This document shows, one piece after another, positions 1 through 12,700 of a stretch of 64,000 nucleotides of DNA. Numbering within the stretch: position 1 is the stretch's first letter; every line of letters begins with the position of its first letter. Source of the stretch: Gnetum montanum (Eukaryota; Streptophyta; Gnetopsida; Gnetales; Gnetaceae); assembly GCA_015680685.1 (NCBI GenBank), contig MNCI01007578.1:200007-264006 (forward strand), read 5' to 3'. The translations under genes were made by a program, and so were the position numbers. Below the pieces are notes generated by a model. It made no database searches and was not told where the DNA came from. It was given only the letters and a program-made list of their open reading frames with translations.

Positions 1-860
1 CATTGGAGGTCTTTTAATTTGAAGGTTGCTCGAATGTACTTTCAGAGGTATATGAGGTAGGGTTAATAGCCACGGGTATCTACAAGGGTTTTGTGGGGTT
101 GTTTGTTTGGAAGCATGGTATCTTGTGAGGTTACTATTCAAAACACTTATATAAATATTTTGCTCTAAGCTTATTGCCCTCACAACATTTCATTACTATG
201 GATGTGGTGGAATTTTCCCTTGCATAGGTGGAGAAGGTGGTAAGGGAATGGTAGTTAATGGTGAATGGATTGGTGAGGAATATGAAGGAGGAAAAGAAAA
301 AGAAGACTTACTTCTTAGAGAAGGTGCTCCATAATATTCCTAAGTATAGTAGTCATAAGAGAAGGATCCCTGGTTAGATGATCCATGAGGAGACACATGT
401 TTATAAACATAATATCCATATGAATCTAGCTACTTGTATAGATACTAATGTTGTGGTGGTGGAATCCCCACAACTATGGATTTTTACACTACTAATATTG
501 CTCCTAAGGTTGAGGAGGTGCTCCACTCAAATAATATGTTGTTTGGTGGAATTGTTGTCTATAGTTGTCTTGTGGATAACACAATCACCTAGGTGTTTAC
601 CTTTTTGCAAGTTTAGGATTTAATGCATACATTCCAGATTCTTACAAATGTGACAACATTGGATAACATCCATTAGGATGTTCATATTGGTAGATATCAC
701 ATCTATCCTTATTCGTTTTAGTATTTGCAACCTCTTTGATCACTACAGCTTAACCCTTTTGCTAATGATAATCCCTTTCTACATCCTTCTTTCTAGTTAT
801 ATCTTGATCACTAGTTGTTTACCTTTTGGTATATCAAAACCTTAAGAAAAATGGACAACA
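1..860 (-). pseudogene. gag fragment, C/D-family Ty3/Gypsy
   Basis: Read on the minus strand, this decayed stretch resembles the C-terminal part of the gag of element C (20,666-22,644). The clearest match is around 640-715, where C-D-I-Y-x-Y-E-H-P-N-G corresponds to C-N-I-F-x-Y-D-H-P-K-G near 21,500-21,560 in C, followed by similar Leu/His-containing residues. The rest is low-complexity coding-like sequence rich in Pro/Tyr codons, as in C. Many stops and frameshifts are present, and the window edge truncates it. It is a remnant of the same family as C and D2, presumably the sequence into which the Copia relic inserted. Family assignment is moderately sure; exact ends are not. Confidence 0.5.
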
Positions 861-1109
861 TAGAGTGTTTTTTGTAAATGATGTGTTTATAGAACATAAA
901 TAAGAACTCTAAACAAAAATTAAGGACTAAAGGGAAATAAGATCTTCAACACAATGAAAAAGTAAAGACTTTATGAGCCAAGATGAAAGCATGAGTAAGC
1001 ATGGTCTGAAATTGAAGACTACAAGCCAAATGAAGATGCCCCAAAGACTGAGAAGAGGATAAATTAATGAGATGACGCCTTAGAAACTAGATCCCTATAA
1101 TTGCAAAAA

Positions 1110-1320
1110 CATCTCTTAGAAATAGTAGATGTCTCTATTCCAAACAAGATGTCCCCCAGAGATGTTCCATAGAAGACATCCCATTATCTAGCAAGACATA
1201 TCTCTCTAATAGAGGCTAATCTCAGATAGACATCCCAAATTCAAAGGAGATGTCCACAGTAGTTGTTGGGTAACTATTGCACAAATTGAAAGGATTTTTT
1301 AGAAACTCTAAGTATATAAG
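1110..1320 (+). promoter_or_regulatory. U3 motif cluster plus TATA box
   Basis: At least six copies of AGATGT(CT/CC) or its complement AGACATC occur between about 1,110 and 1,258, in both orientations, ending ~50 bp before TATATAAG at 1,313-1,320. The arrangement looks like an enhancer-type repeat block followed by a core promoter. The same motif is clustered at 3,930-4,130 and 31,780-31,980. Confidence 0.5.
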
Positions 1321-1560
1321 AAGATGTCAAATTCTTGGAAATTGAAAAAGCAATGTTCACATTAAAGCAATCATTGTCATATCTATGTGTTTGTATTCTT
1401 GTTCTTCACTATAACATCATTTTCTTGGTTGTATGTTGATTTGAGCTTCAATGACAAGGACTTGTAATTGCAATTACATTCTTTCATTGTAGCTTTCTCT
1501 TTTCCTTGATTGCCTTTCAAGGTTGATGTGCTTCTTGTGAGAAGGCATCCACATTGAGCT

Positions 1561-1768
1561 TATTGGGACCTTGCAGGGTTGAGTGGTTTTATAGTGTTAA
1601 AACACTCTAGAGTGGAGCTCAATTTTGTAAAGGTTGTGGGATCCTTGAAATCACATTCTGAAATTTTTGGGACCTTGTAGGGTTGAGTGGTTTTATAGCG
1701 ATGAAACACTTTGGTGTGGAGTTCAGAGCTTGTACAAGGTGTTGTGCCCTTCAAAGCACATTTAATTG
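1561..1768 (+). repeat. ~104-bp tandem duplication in the Copia LTR
   Basis: Two adjacent copies with a period of about 104 bp share 'gggacctt', 'gggttgagtggttttatag' and a following 'aaacact..g.gtggag' stretch. It lies in the part of the LTR downstream of the TATA box, so it would be in the R/U5 region and transcribed. Confidence 0.75.
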
Positions 1769-1920
1769 AGAAAAAAAGTTTGGAGGTGTGCATAGATTCT
1801 ACCCTTTGAGTGTGGAGTACCCAAGTTAGGAAACCATATAGAATTTTGTATTTTTTTGTGGTAAGTACAATTTCAATTCGGAACTTATTCATCACCTCTT
1901 CTAAGTTCTTGATCCTTGAG

Positions 1921-1932
1921 TGGTATCAGAGC
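1921..1932 (+). other. Primer binding site (tRNA-iMet type)
   Basis: TGGTATCAGAGC is the standard plant Copia PBS complementary to the 3' end of initiator tRNA-Met. It fixes the orientation of the relic as plus and separates LTR from gag. Confidence 0.85.
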
Positions 1933-1973
1933 ATGATGCTCTTACATTAGTCTTCAAATTTCAAGAGTGAACT

Positions 1974-3720
1974 ATGGAGAGGACATTCTATACAAAGCCA
2001 CCATTTTTTAATGAGTTTTATTTTTCTTACTAGAAGGCAAGGGTGCAAGGCTTCTTTGAGTCAATGGAGTTTGAGGTATGGGAGTCCATTCTTCAAGGGT
2101 ATACATTGCCTATCGATAGCACAACAAAGGCCATCAAGTCACAAATAAGTAGACATTAGAAGAGATAGATAAGTTCATGTATAGTTCTAAAGCAAAAAAT
2201 TATTTACATTTTGCATTAAATAAGTCTGAATTTAATATAGTAGCTAGAAGTAGAATAGTTAAAGAAATTTGGGAAACCTTAGAAGCTACCTATGAGGGCA
2301 TGTGTATACTTAAACAATCAAAACTCTTGGTTTTGAAAAGTATGAAAAATATAAAATGATGAAAGGATAAAAGATAAAAGATTATTTTTCTAAAGAAAAT
2401 GATCTAGTTGTAGCAAGTAGAGGTATAAGAAAGAACTTTCTTGAAAGTGATGTAATCATTAAAATGATTATACAACTACAACCTAAGTTTAGACCTAAGG
2501 TTACAGCTATGGAAGAAATCAGAGATTTTTTGGTCTTGAAATTTTAACTCCAAAGTGCTCTCATTGCTTATGAAATTAATCTCATAAGTAAAAGGGGCTA
2601 TTAAGGAAAATCCCATTAACTCAAAATTAGCATTCAAAGAAAAGGAACCATATGAACAAGATATAAATAGTGAGGAGGAAATAACTCTTCTATCAAGAAG
2701 AGTTCAAAGGGTTCTAGCAGGAAATGGATGAAGCCTTAATCAAATGGATATAGGAAAAAATTTATCAAATTCTAATTTTAATACTTTTTCAATAAAATGT
2801 TGGGTATGTGGTGGAAGAGGCCATGTAGGCTCTAAATATCCTGGCAATAGTAAGCTATAATAAAAGAATAAGGTTGACATGGACATGAAGAATACTAACT
2901 TCTACACAAGTTGGGATGATGGAGAGAAAAGTAAAGAAGAGGTAGAGGATACTTCAAAAGATTCACATCTCATTTGTATAGTTCTCATAGATGACAATAC
3001 CAACTTGTTGGATCATGATGATCAAATAGAAATAGAAGAAGAAAGGTATGACCTTTTGTGCAGTGATCTTTTACCTCTTCAAAATCTTTGTATACAATTA
3101 AAGAAAGAATTAAAGAAGAAAGATCATGATATCTCTTTATTGGATATGAAAGTTCTAGATATTACAAGAGAAACCTCAGACCTAATGGTTGAGAACAAAA
3201 ACCTAACCATGTCCTATGAGCAAATAAAGAAAGAACTTGCAGATGCTAAACTTGTGAATGAAAGGCTTGTCAAAGGAAAAGAATCACTTTGAATAATTCT
3301 TGGGAAAGAAAGAAGTCCAAATGATAAAAGTGGACTAGGTTTCAATTACCAAGAACACGTATCTCCACAAAATGTATCCAAATAAGAAGTTTCTTCAAAG
3401 ATTGAGGTAATAGCTAATACTACATTTAGCCAAAGAATAACTTCAAGGTTTAATAACTTTTAAAAGAGTATATTTTATTATCCTAATGAATTTGAACATA
3501 AATAATGGGCTTGTGATTTGAAGCATTATCATATAAACACCTAGACATATCACAAAACTCCTTGGTCCTGCCCAAATGTGTCTAGAAAGGTATTTATGCA
3601 GGCCAATAAGAGAATGGGGACAACTTAAAAGGACAAAAGTGTTAGAAAGATTTGGAGGGTCAAAAGGAAAGAAGAAGATTGTAGGAATAACCTCTTCAAC
3701 CAATTTGTGAAGGGAAGCTA
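1974..3720 (+). pseudogene. Copia-type gag relic
   Basis: Gag packages element RNA into cytoplasmic virus-like particles. The ATG at 1,974 lies 42 bp after the PBS. The reading shows the Copia gag N-terminus (aromatic 'PPFFN..', then K-A-R-x-x-x-F-F-x-S), the W-E-T-L-E-A-T-Y-E-G stretch (2,269-2,300), and a zinc knuckle at 2,798-2,845 of form C-x2-C-x4-H whose final Cys codon is now Tyr. A Lys/Glu-rich coiled-coil-like segment follows (2,879-3,292), then a G-L-G-F-N motif typical of the end of this gag. Stops and frameshifts break it, and no protease, integrase or RT follows. Family identity is fairly sure; function is lost. Confidence 0.75.
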
Positions 3721-4700
3721 GTCATTGGAAATAGAAGAAGTGTGCATAAGAAGAGATACCTCAAAAGGTGGATCCCACTCTCAAGCTCCTTAGGCACCTT
3801 CATATTCTTCAGCAAGAAAGGTAAGTAGAGGTAATTTTTTAAGTTTAGTATAGCTCTTAAGATTATAATTCATGATAGCTATTTGTAATCCTTTTCTTGA
3901 TGAATAGTAAATATTAGCCTTGATAATACATCTTCTTGAAGATGTCTTTCATGAGACATCTTCATGAGTAAATAGAAATCTATTAAGATATGTCTACTTC
4001 CTAAAGGAGATGCATACTTGTGTTTCTACTTGATGTGGAAGAGATGCCCACTTTCTTAATGAGAAATCTATATGTTATTTTTAGATGCAACATAGACATC
4101 TATCTTTCAAAGGTGACATCTATCTTTTTGTAAAAACCCTTATCGAGCATGATTATATAAATCAAAATCCTCATTTTTCATTCATTCTTCCATGTCCCAA
4201 CATAGATGACTAGCACTTTATTAGTGAAACACAACTAAGAAAATGCATGTTGTAACTATGGCTCTTCATTGTGCCCCTAAACCCTCACACATATTACCCT
4301 CCCTACATCACCAGCACTGTAGATCTATAGAGGAGTATAATAAGGTTCTATAGTTTTAGGAGTGATGGAGCATCTAGATTGTGGAGTTGATTGTGGTGAA
4401 CCCCCTTTTTTTGTTGCTTCCTTAGGCACACTTGTACACTTTCTAAATTTCTTTTATTTCTATTAAAATAAAGTTTACAATTCTGATTATTATGCAAAAT
4501 AATTATATTTGTTTCATTTCATGCATTACTTGATACCAAATTTACTTTATTTTCATTTTTACATTACCCCTGTTGACACTTTGTAAGTCCTTGGGTGATC
4601 TATTGGATAGTCTAGGGTAGCCTATTTTTCATAGAGGCCCATGGGATTTGGGGTTAAACTAGTTTGCACTAGAATTTTTGGTTTTCCAGTAACTAAATTT
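3721..4700 (+). mobile_element. LTR-like segment with AGATGTCT cluster and TATA
   Basis: From about 3,930 to 4,130 the motif AGATGTCT and its complement recur, including an inverted pair at 3,940-3,961 (8-bp arms, 6-bp centre). TATATAAA follows at 4,154-4,161, and then a T-rich tract continues up to the PBS-like site of element A. It could be a diverged 3' LTR of the Copia relic, which shares its motif, or the 5' LTR of element A, which it directly precedes. The post-TATA part did not align by eye with the Copia LTR, so I leave the owner open. 3,721-3,929 holds nothing recognisable. Confidence 0.4.
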
Positions 4701-4702
4701 TT

Positions 4703-5570
4703 TGGTGCTATAGTTTACCAGCATAAGAAGGAGGGCCTCCACCCAAATTTGGAATCCAAACATATTACCTATTTGACAATGTTTCCTACAAACCAAAACC
4801 TATGAAATGTTTTTTTTTTCTAAATTTTGTTAACACTTTGTTGTTGCAAAACCAATGCTGACACCCATCCCCCTTGCCAGCAAAACCTAGCATGGAGGTT
4901 GCAAAAATTGGATCTTTTGGAAAATTTCATAGCAGCTATTGGAAATTTCAAAGCTAGCATTGGTGTCCTGCAAAACCTTACCTCCCTTGCTATGAAAATT
5001 TTTCAACAAAACCAACGTTGGTAAGGTGCCAATACCAATACATTTCAAAAATCAAAATTTCCACTTTGTTCGTAGCCAAAAATCATACTTGTCAAAATTA
5101 GGTCCCCTAATGATATGAAGAGAGGTGTAAGATTTTTCATCCTATCCCCTTTTTCCCCCTTTCTCATCCCTAATGTTGGTGTTGTTGGCAACCCTAATGT
5201 GGTTGGGATTTGAGACCAAATGTTTTTTGCCTTTTCTCAAGTAAAGGGGTATCCCCCCTTCAACAACCACCTACACTTTATAGACCACAACCTTTGATAG
5301 TCATACTCCCTTTTTGAAATTTTGAAAATTCCATTTTCTAGAATTTTTATTTCCTCTATTAATAAAATATTTCATCTAGCAAAACTTTCAACATTTTCAA
5401 CATGTTTTTTAGCCATTTGATCATGTTATCCTTTAAATTCACCAAGATAGTTGCTAGCCAATAGTTTGTTAGGGTCTGTGACCTCAAAGACCCCACCGTA
5501 ACTGAATGTAGGTAATGCTTAAGGCTTAGGGGGTGAATTATTGATTTTTCAATCATAAACGAAGACCACT
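4703..5570 (+). other. Element A primer-site remnant and leader
   Basis: 'TTTGGTGCTA' at 4,701-4,710 and 'AGAAGGAGGGCCTCC' at 4,726-4,740 together match B's PBS region (TGGCGCTAGAAGGAGGGCC then TCC), with about 15 extra bases in between. The leader then carries spaced copies of CTAGCATGG and GCTAGCAT (about 4,888 and 4,952), the same motif that is repeated at 23.6-25.9 kb. B's leader is organised the same way but with its own motif. 5,040-5,570 shows no gene. Confidence 0.5.
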
Positions 5571-7490
5571 ATAACTTCATTCATGCCAAGGTTCAAGCTA
5601 GCATGCTGATTCCAAGGATAGAAGTAGAGGTTAAAAAGGGAGTATGAGTTCATACATCATGATGGGAAGGAAAAACTTCCTTCATCATATGATAAGACAC
5701 CCCTTACTGAAACCTATGCATCCATCCTATCTCAATTAATTGAGAGGGATATGGAGGACAAGAAGGCTTATTTGTACAAATAATAGGAAAAAGAGGATGA
5801 GTTCGAGGCTAAGTCCAAACATGAGAACATCATAGGGGGGGATTTTCCATTAAGAAACCCTTAAATCCACCTTGCCTACCTCAACCCCTTTTACCTCTTG
5901 CATGGGGTATGCCACTCAACCTTTGTCTTCCCCTTACCCAACCATGTTTGGGCTAGCACTTGTTATCGAAGTGTACTAAACAAAATTAGAGCTATAGTAT
6001 ACAACCTTCCATTCCTCCATGTTGTTTATCATATAGCCTTAGTCAGTGTGATCATCATTGATGGTTTTCACCACCACCAACCCCTTACGTACCCAGATGG
6101 GACCCACCATGGGACCTAAAGCAACCTAGTGGTCACATACCCATTTTATCCTAGTTGTGCCCCAGATATTGGTACAAACATTGTTTAGTCCACTTTCCAT
6201 CTTGATAACCTCTTTCCTTTATGGTGCAACCTATTGTGAGGCCACAAGCCTCCCAATGCATACCATAGCATTTTGTGCAGAGCGCACAACTAATATGGGC
6301 ATCCTAAGGACTAGATCAATCTTTTCAAATGATCCAAGACCTAACCAAAGAGTTAAGGAGGCTTAAAGCCTCCACATTCTAGACCATTAAGATCATGGAT
6401 GTCTATCAATATGATCCCATTAGTCCTACAATCTTACAAATAACCCTTTCCCTTGGTGTCTTGATACCATAGTTCACCAAGTACAACAATGAAGGTGACC
6501 CCAACTCTCACCTCATAACCTTTCACTTTGAGTGCTTGTTATTACAAGCCTGGTTGCATACTAAAATGAGAATATTCCCTATGTCCCTTATGGAAAAGAC
6601 CCTTGACTAGTATTGTGCCCTACCAAGAGGATCTATATCCTCATTAGAAGACTTGACTTTTTTGTTTGTTAACCACTTCAAGTACAACATGAAGCCTAAT
6701 ACCACCCTTGATCAATTAATGAAGGTTAAGTAATAACCCCCTAAATCAGTGTAAAATTTCATCCAATGATGGAATGCTTTTCCCATTAAAATACTAGAAC
6801 CAATAGTTGAAACCAAAATTTTAGCTATTTTCAAAGGGGTTGCTAACAATTTTATCAAGTTGAAATTATACTATCTTGATTCATGATCACTAAGTCAGAC
6901 ATTTTCCAAAACCAAAAACATAGAGGATGCTACATAGGCTAGCCACAACACTACCTACATGGCACATAAAAACTAGCATGCATGAAAGGATAAAGAGAGG
7001 GAAAGGTAAAACAATGTGGTGGTGGCTACCATAATGAAAGAAAATAGAATAACTAACAAGGTTCAAGAAGTAACTAACCCAAGGCCCTTTCTAATAATAA
7101 TAACAACCAACCCTCAACATTTGGGGCCATCACATCAATTTCTTTGAGGCCAAAATTTCAGCAAAAGGACCAAACCAAATATACTAGGCTACCTCTGAAA
7201 CCATCTAAACTCTTGAACCAACTATTGAAGAGTGGCAAGATACAGTACAAGTAGATGACCAAAAATGCTTGAAAGAGGTATGAGAGGCTATGTGAGATAG
7301 TCAAAAACCTCACTTGAGAAACCAAGGATGATCCTCAGGTGCCTAAGTAATTTAAGCTTGACCACTTTTGCCACTATCATCAATTGCTAGGTCATGACAT
7401 TGAATTTTTTCTTGCATTAAAGGATGACCTGTAAAAGATGATAAATAGAGATGAGCTACTTCTTGATTCTTCTAACCCAGTTAGGCCTCA
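5571..7490 (+). pseudogene. Element A gag relic
   Basis: Three blocks match B gag. Near 5,570-5,640 an N-F-I-x-x-K..IEVEVK-like stretch corresponds to B's leader-proximal gag. At 6,390-6,560 D-P-I-S..T-K-Y-N-x-E-x-D-P-N-x-H-L-I-T-F and L-L-Q-A-W match B at about 58,020-58,170. At 6,800-6,960 F-K-G-V-A-N-N-F-I-K-x-K-L-Y-Y-L and K-N-I-E-D-A match B at 57,640-57,770. A final block, F-x-L-D-H-F-C-H-Y-H-Q-x-x-G-H-D (7,350-7,400), is the retained zinc-finger-like C-H-H segment. Reading requires many stop read-throughs and frame changes. Gag identity is sure, boundaries approximate. Confidence 0.75.
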
Positions 7491-9025
7491 AAACTAGTTG
7501 ATGCATGTGTACAAAGATCATTTGAATACTAATAATAGCCCATACACCATAGCGGCATTCAACATTAACCATGACCTAAGGCTTGTGAGACAAACATTCA
7601 TGATTCGTGTACCTCCTCACAACGAAAGGGATCCTTCAACTCCCACTAGTTCAAGGTTCTCTTCTTTTTTTTGTAAAGATTCTATTACCAATGCCCTCCA
7701 AGGAACTTTTTGTGATTAAGGTACCTACCCCTCCTACTACAACCAAGTTTGGTTGTCCAACCAAACAATGACTTCCTTTGGTGGCTAATGCCATGGCCTC
7801 TTCCTTCCAAATAATCAAAAATGACCAAAAAACCCCAACTAAGTAAAGGAAGAAGCCTACGTAAAAGCCCAAGAACAAAAATGATAAGTAGACCAAGGCA
7901 TGGAAGGAAGTGGACCCACTGAAGCCCACTTTCATATCATCTATTTCCATTACCTCCACAACCTAGGCTACTTCAACTAGTGAACCCCAGGAGGACCCTA
8001 AACCCAAAATAGAAAGGAAGAGAGGAGAAGCTGCAATAATAGCGAAACATGAAGTACACATTTTTGGCCACATGGAGGATGTCAAGAACAACAAGCCCAT
8101 GTCCAACAACAAATACTTCCTAAATGTGATGGATTACGTTAAACAATCATTGAAACAAACAAATACAATCCTCAACTTTTATAACCTAGTCATGACCTTT
8201 ACTATATACCATGAAGTGCTAGTTAAGATGTTGACTTCCATTCTCATTAGTGAGGACATCCCTGCTAATGAAGAATCCATCCATGTGGTGATTTTTTTGT
8301 CTTCACCTAGGGAAATAAAGTCAACATTTCTAGTGTTTTGCGATAGAAAAATCAAAATTAGTCCTCAAAATGGTGAGGTGTTCAGACCTTCCCTCTTTAT
8401 AACCATTTGGATAGGATAATACAAAGTGCATAGAGTGCACATGGATGATGGGGCTGAAAAAAATTTCATTCCTTATACCATAGTCAAGTATTTAGTCCTA
8501 ACTTAATATATACAAGATACACCAACATCAAATCTCAAATCCTTCAATGGATCGTAGTTTGTTATCAAGGGGTCTATCTCCTTAGACTTTGTAGAAGGGA
8601 AGCAATTCCTCTCAACTGCTTTCTTAGTGGTGGATCAAAAATTAGGGTTCAACCTCATCCTAGGAAGGCCTTGGCTAGCTCAATTATGAGTTATGTCTTT
8701 TCCCACCCACTAAAAAATTCACCTACCTTATGAGAAAGGTGAAATTATCATCTATGGTGATAGCATGATTCCCCTAGTAGATAACAATGTAGACATAGAG
8801 TAGGGGTCAAAAGTGGAGTCTCAAGAAGAAACTCCTAGCCACAAATTTAAGCAAACAGATCGGGTAGAGAAGGCCAAAAACAATAATGATGGAGTAAGGA
8901 ATATGCTATGGGGAGAGCTCCCCTTTAGCATCATTAGTGAAGGGGATGGGGAATACAAACTTGTTCAAAATAGGCTATATATGTTTCCTAGTCTCTCAAA
9001 AATTAAGAAGCATTTGTGTAAGTGA
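7491..9025 (+). pseudogene. Element A gag-protease linker and aspartic protease relic
   Basis: The linker (7,498-7,760) keeps the repeated peptide type seen in B: F-M-I-R-V-P-P and F-V-I-K-V-P-T-P-P. The protease part (8,072-9,025) aligns along its length with B's protease, including M-L-T-S-I, S-E-D-I-P-x-N-E-x-S-I-H and the active-site region V-H-M-D-D-G-A (about 8,435-8,455), then G-F-N-L-I-L-G-R-P-W-L-A (8,648-8,685), the conserved C-terminal protease motif. Asp-Asp-Gly replaces the usual Asp-Thr/Ser-Gly, as in B, which is common in Tat-type elements. It ends at a stop near 9,023. Several stops and one or more frameshifts make it inactive. Confidence 0.75.
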
Positions 9026-9758
9026 TGTATGCCCACGATCCTCTTACCCTATGTACTCATAGCCAATGTAGCCATCTATACCTATGGCCTATTAGCCTAG
9101 TTTACATGTTGCCCATTTATGTCATCTTGTTTACTTTATGTTAAGCTTTACTATGCATGTAACCTAAGAGTTTATCTTTGTTTACATATTTATTTATGAA
9201 AACCTTTTCTCTTCTCTTTTAGTACGATATACACAAAAAACCTCATAAAAACTTTAAACAAGAAAACCCATAAAAATTTGATAACATAAAATAGACAAAA
9301 ATATATATCTCCTTTTGTTTGATGTATGGCTTACCATGAACTAAAATTGAAAAGAACATAAGGCTCACCATGGCCTAAAACTAGCAAGAGACCTTCTGAC
9401 TTATTTTTGTTTTAGCTTATAAGTTTATTACCTAATCGTTTTAACCTTTTTACAATGTTATAATTGAGATAGCCAACGTAGCCTAAAATAAAATTTATAA
9501 CATAAAATTGTTTTACCATAATATGAATAAGACCATAACACTAGAATAATATAGCCAAAACTAAAACTTCAAAATAAAATTAAAATGTTTATAACATAAA
9601 TAGCCATGTCCACACTATGTGGCAAAATGTTCAAATAATAAACAATAAATATGAATTGTCCATAATCAAAACCTTGGCTAACACTAGCTATCACAACAAA
9701 CAACATAAACATCAATGGTGATCAACAAGAAACAACTGAAAGTAGGTAGCTGGTGATG
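9026..9758. other. Spacer between A protease and antisense gene 3' end
   Basis: AT-rich convergent intergenic segment between two genes that end toward each other. It has loosely repeated 'aggctcaccatggcctaaaa'-type phrases around 9,320-9,500. B has short tandem repeats at the equivalent junction (54,920-55,275). No ORF or RNA gene seen. Confidence 0.5.
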
Positions 9759-12700
9759 CTAAGGGGCATCTAGAGAAGGAAGTGGTGGATCATCTATACC
9801 CTCATCATTGGGGTCACCGATATCACCTAGTGCCTATAATATAACAACATAAGACCAATTAGTAATCAACCATAACAAAAACAAGCAAATAACTTAAGTA
9901 AGACTTAAACAACATAAAACCAAATAAAAACAATCACACCTATGGGGAATATAGCTTTATGAATTCTGGAGGAAGATGTTGATGAATAGCCTCCAATAAA
10001 TGGAGGATTTGGTCCTCTATCATGTGTGCCCAATCCACATCCTTAAGATTAATTGACTATGTTGTTCTCATTGATGTCTATCCATGTGGATTGCTCTCAT
10101 GACATTGTGGTAGTAGAAACCTCATCCATAGCCATGACTACTTGAGTAGGAGATTCAGTTACCATAAGAGTACCTTCAAAGAGTTTGTAGGTACTTTTGA
10201 CTTGAATCCCCTTTATGAATAGCTCCATCTTGTATTATTCAGTAGTCTCCTTAAGCCACTTTAGATATGCTTTGTGATCAACCTTGTATTTTTTCTTATG
10301 ATCTTTTTGTCCCTGACCCCACTCTAGGACCTAGGCATAATAATCTTTCCAATCCTTGGCTTTGTGGAAGATGAAGTCCATCTATATCTAATGATTTGTC
10401 ATCTCCCTAGCAAGGGCAACCTTGTCATGGATGGCATTCTAGTAGTAGGTCCACCTGATATCCTTAGTTCATATGTTTTTAGTGTTAGCCACTTGGGCTT
10501 CTAGAAAGGCCTTACAATCATATGGGCTTACCTTTTGTTCTCCTCCTTTGAGACCACAACTTGCTCCCATAGGAATTCATTGGACCTTTGGAACTCCCAT
10601 GAAGTTTTTGCACATGAAATTGCAAGATTAATGGAAGTTTCATATAGCTTCTGTGGTACATTTTCAACATCAAGAGGGAGCTTTGCTAAGGTGTCGATCT
10701 CCATGTCATGACTGGGATCCCACACAACTATAGGCACTATAAACAATATAACTCTAAAATATACCCATAAGCATAATATACAACAGGAATATCCATAAGC
10801 AAAAAATTATAATCAAATATACCTCTAGAAACCAAATAAACTAAATAAAACCATAAATCAAAGTTCTTACTGATTACGGAAGCAACTTGTTGCAACCAGT
10901 CAATGATGTCCTTAATCACTCTATGCATGAACTCCATTTTGTCTAGAACCTCTACCCATGGTTTCATTGTGAAAAATAATGGTAGAGGCTTCTACCTAGG
11001 GATAAAGAACTACAACAAGAATAAAAATCATCAAATAGTTAGAACAAAAACTAAACATAAAATCATAAACTATAATGAACAATACTAAGGTATGTGCATG
11101 TCAGGCTTCTCCTCCTCTAGGATGACGATGGAGATTTCCCTTGGCAATGGCTCATCAAACAAGGCATATAGGTTGTCCAACACCATGTTGGCCAACCCCT
11201 CCTTCTCATGCTTCTATGGTTAAGCCTCCTTTGCATGCCTCTACTCCTCCTCAACTATGGTAGCTTGGGCTACCATGTTCTGTTAGTTGTTTGCAAAGAC
11301 AGTAAACCAAGAACATTAAAACAACTTAGCAAAACAACCTTACAACCTTATAACTTTAGAACTCAAAGCATAGAAAAAAATATAGAAAATAGTTAACAAT
11401 GTACTGGTAACCACATGATGAGTCTTGCCAAGCTTAAGCATGAACCTTCTCTTAGAAGGTTGCTTGATTGTTGATGTTTCTTCCTCCACCATGGGCCACT
11501 TCAACTTTGCTTTGGATACCTTGTTAGCCTCAAAAGACAACTCATTGGCCCTCTTGATGTTAGATTGATCAACATGAGCCTTAACCCCTGTGCTATTAGG
11601 GAAAATACACTATCTATCACTAACTCCCTTAGTGGTTATAAATAGCTAGTTCCTAACATTCTCCGGTGGGTTCTAGGCCTTCATGATTGTATAAATGTGC
11701 TTTATCCAAGGCCTAGAAAATTGGGATAGGTGTACCCATCACCCATTTCTCATCGCCATCAAGAACTCTATGAATCTATTCAAATATACCACAAATAATA
11801 CATATTACATATGGCATATTGTGGAGACATCCTCATGGAGTTTGAGAATTTCCTCACACAACCTAGTGGTCAAGTGAGCAATCCAGTTAAACAAAGCACC
11901 TTCTCCTAGGACCTTCATCATGTTCCATGCCTGGGAAATACCAATCACCTTCTTCTATGACAATAGCTAAGGGAAGGCATGGGATCAAAATAATGGATAG
12001 GCCTTCCTAGATTTTGACACTTGTAAATCATCCATGAGTAATCTAGAATGGTTGTGAAAAGTACTTGACCATGCCTCCACCTCCTCATGATGGTCTGCCT
12101 TCTTAGTTAATTTAGTGTAAACCTTCATCCCTTTAATGGAAACACCAAAAAGCTCATAGAAGGTAGCCTTGTTAATGAAAAAGGTGATTGGTAAATTATG
12201 TACCTTGGCTATGAATGTATTGGCCCCTTCATCAAAGGAATTAATAATGTTCATCATCTCAACTATAGGAATGGTTGGGGTAGGTTCCATGACAAGATTA
12301 AGCAAACCTACATGAGCAATCCATGCTTGAATATTCCTAGGCACCTATTCCCTCAACCAACATTTCCCTAATTCCATCTCATCAAATTTCAAGATGAGAG
12401 TTTCCTTAGCACATGTTGAAATAACCAAGGTGATTTTGGAAGAGGTGGAAGCCCTTACAAGACAACAAAAAACAACCTATTAGCTAAGGCATGAATCCAT
12501 CGTCTATAACCAAGATACAACAAGAATGATAGATTACAATCATTAGAACACTTAGAACTAAAATAGCCTAAAATCATATAACTATAGAAATGCTATAAGA
12601 GCTTAGCTAAAATCATATTCTTCTTACCTTTCTTCTTCTGACTAGGTGAGGGTTGTGTGGTGGTCCTAGCATTAGTGTCTGGTATTGGAAGGTGTTTTAG

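Larger units (their letters stand above)
870..1920 (+). mobile_element. 5' LTR of Copia-like relic (left edge approximate)
   Basis: This segment directly precedes a perfect tRNA-iMet-type primer binding site and a Copia-type gag, so it should be the 5' LTR. It holds a cluster of AGATGTCT/AGACATC motifs (1,110-1,265), a TATA box TATATAAG (1,313-1,320) and an internal tandem duplication (1,561-1,768). The left end is a guess from where gag-like sequence stops; no clean TG start or target duplication could be fixed. Confidence 0.6.
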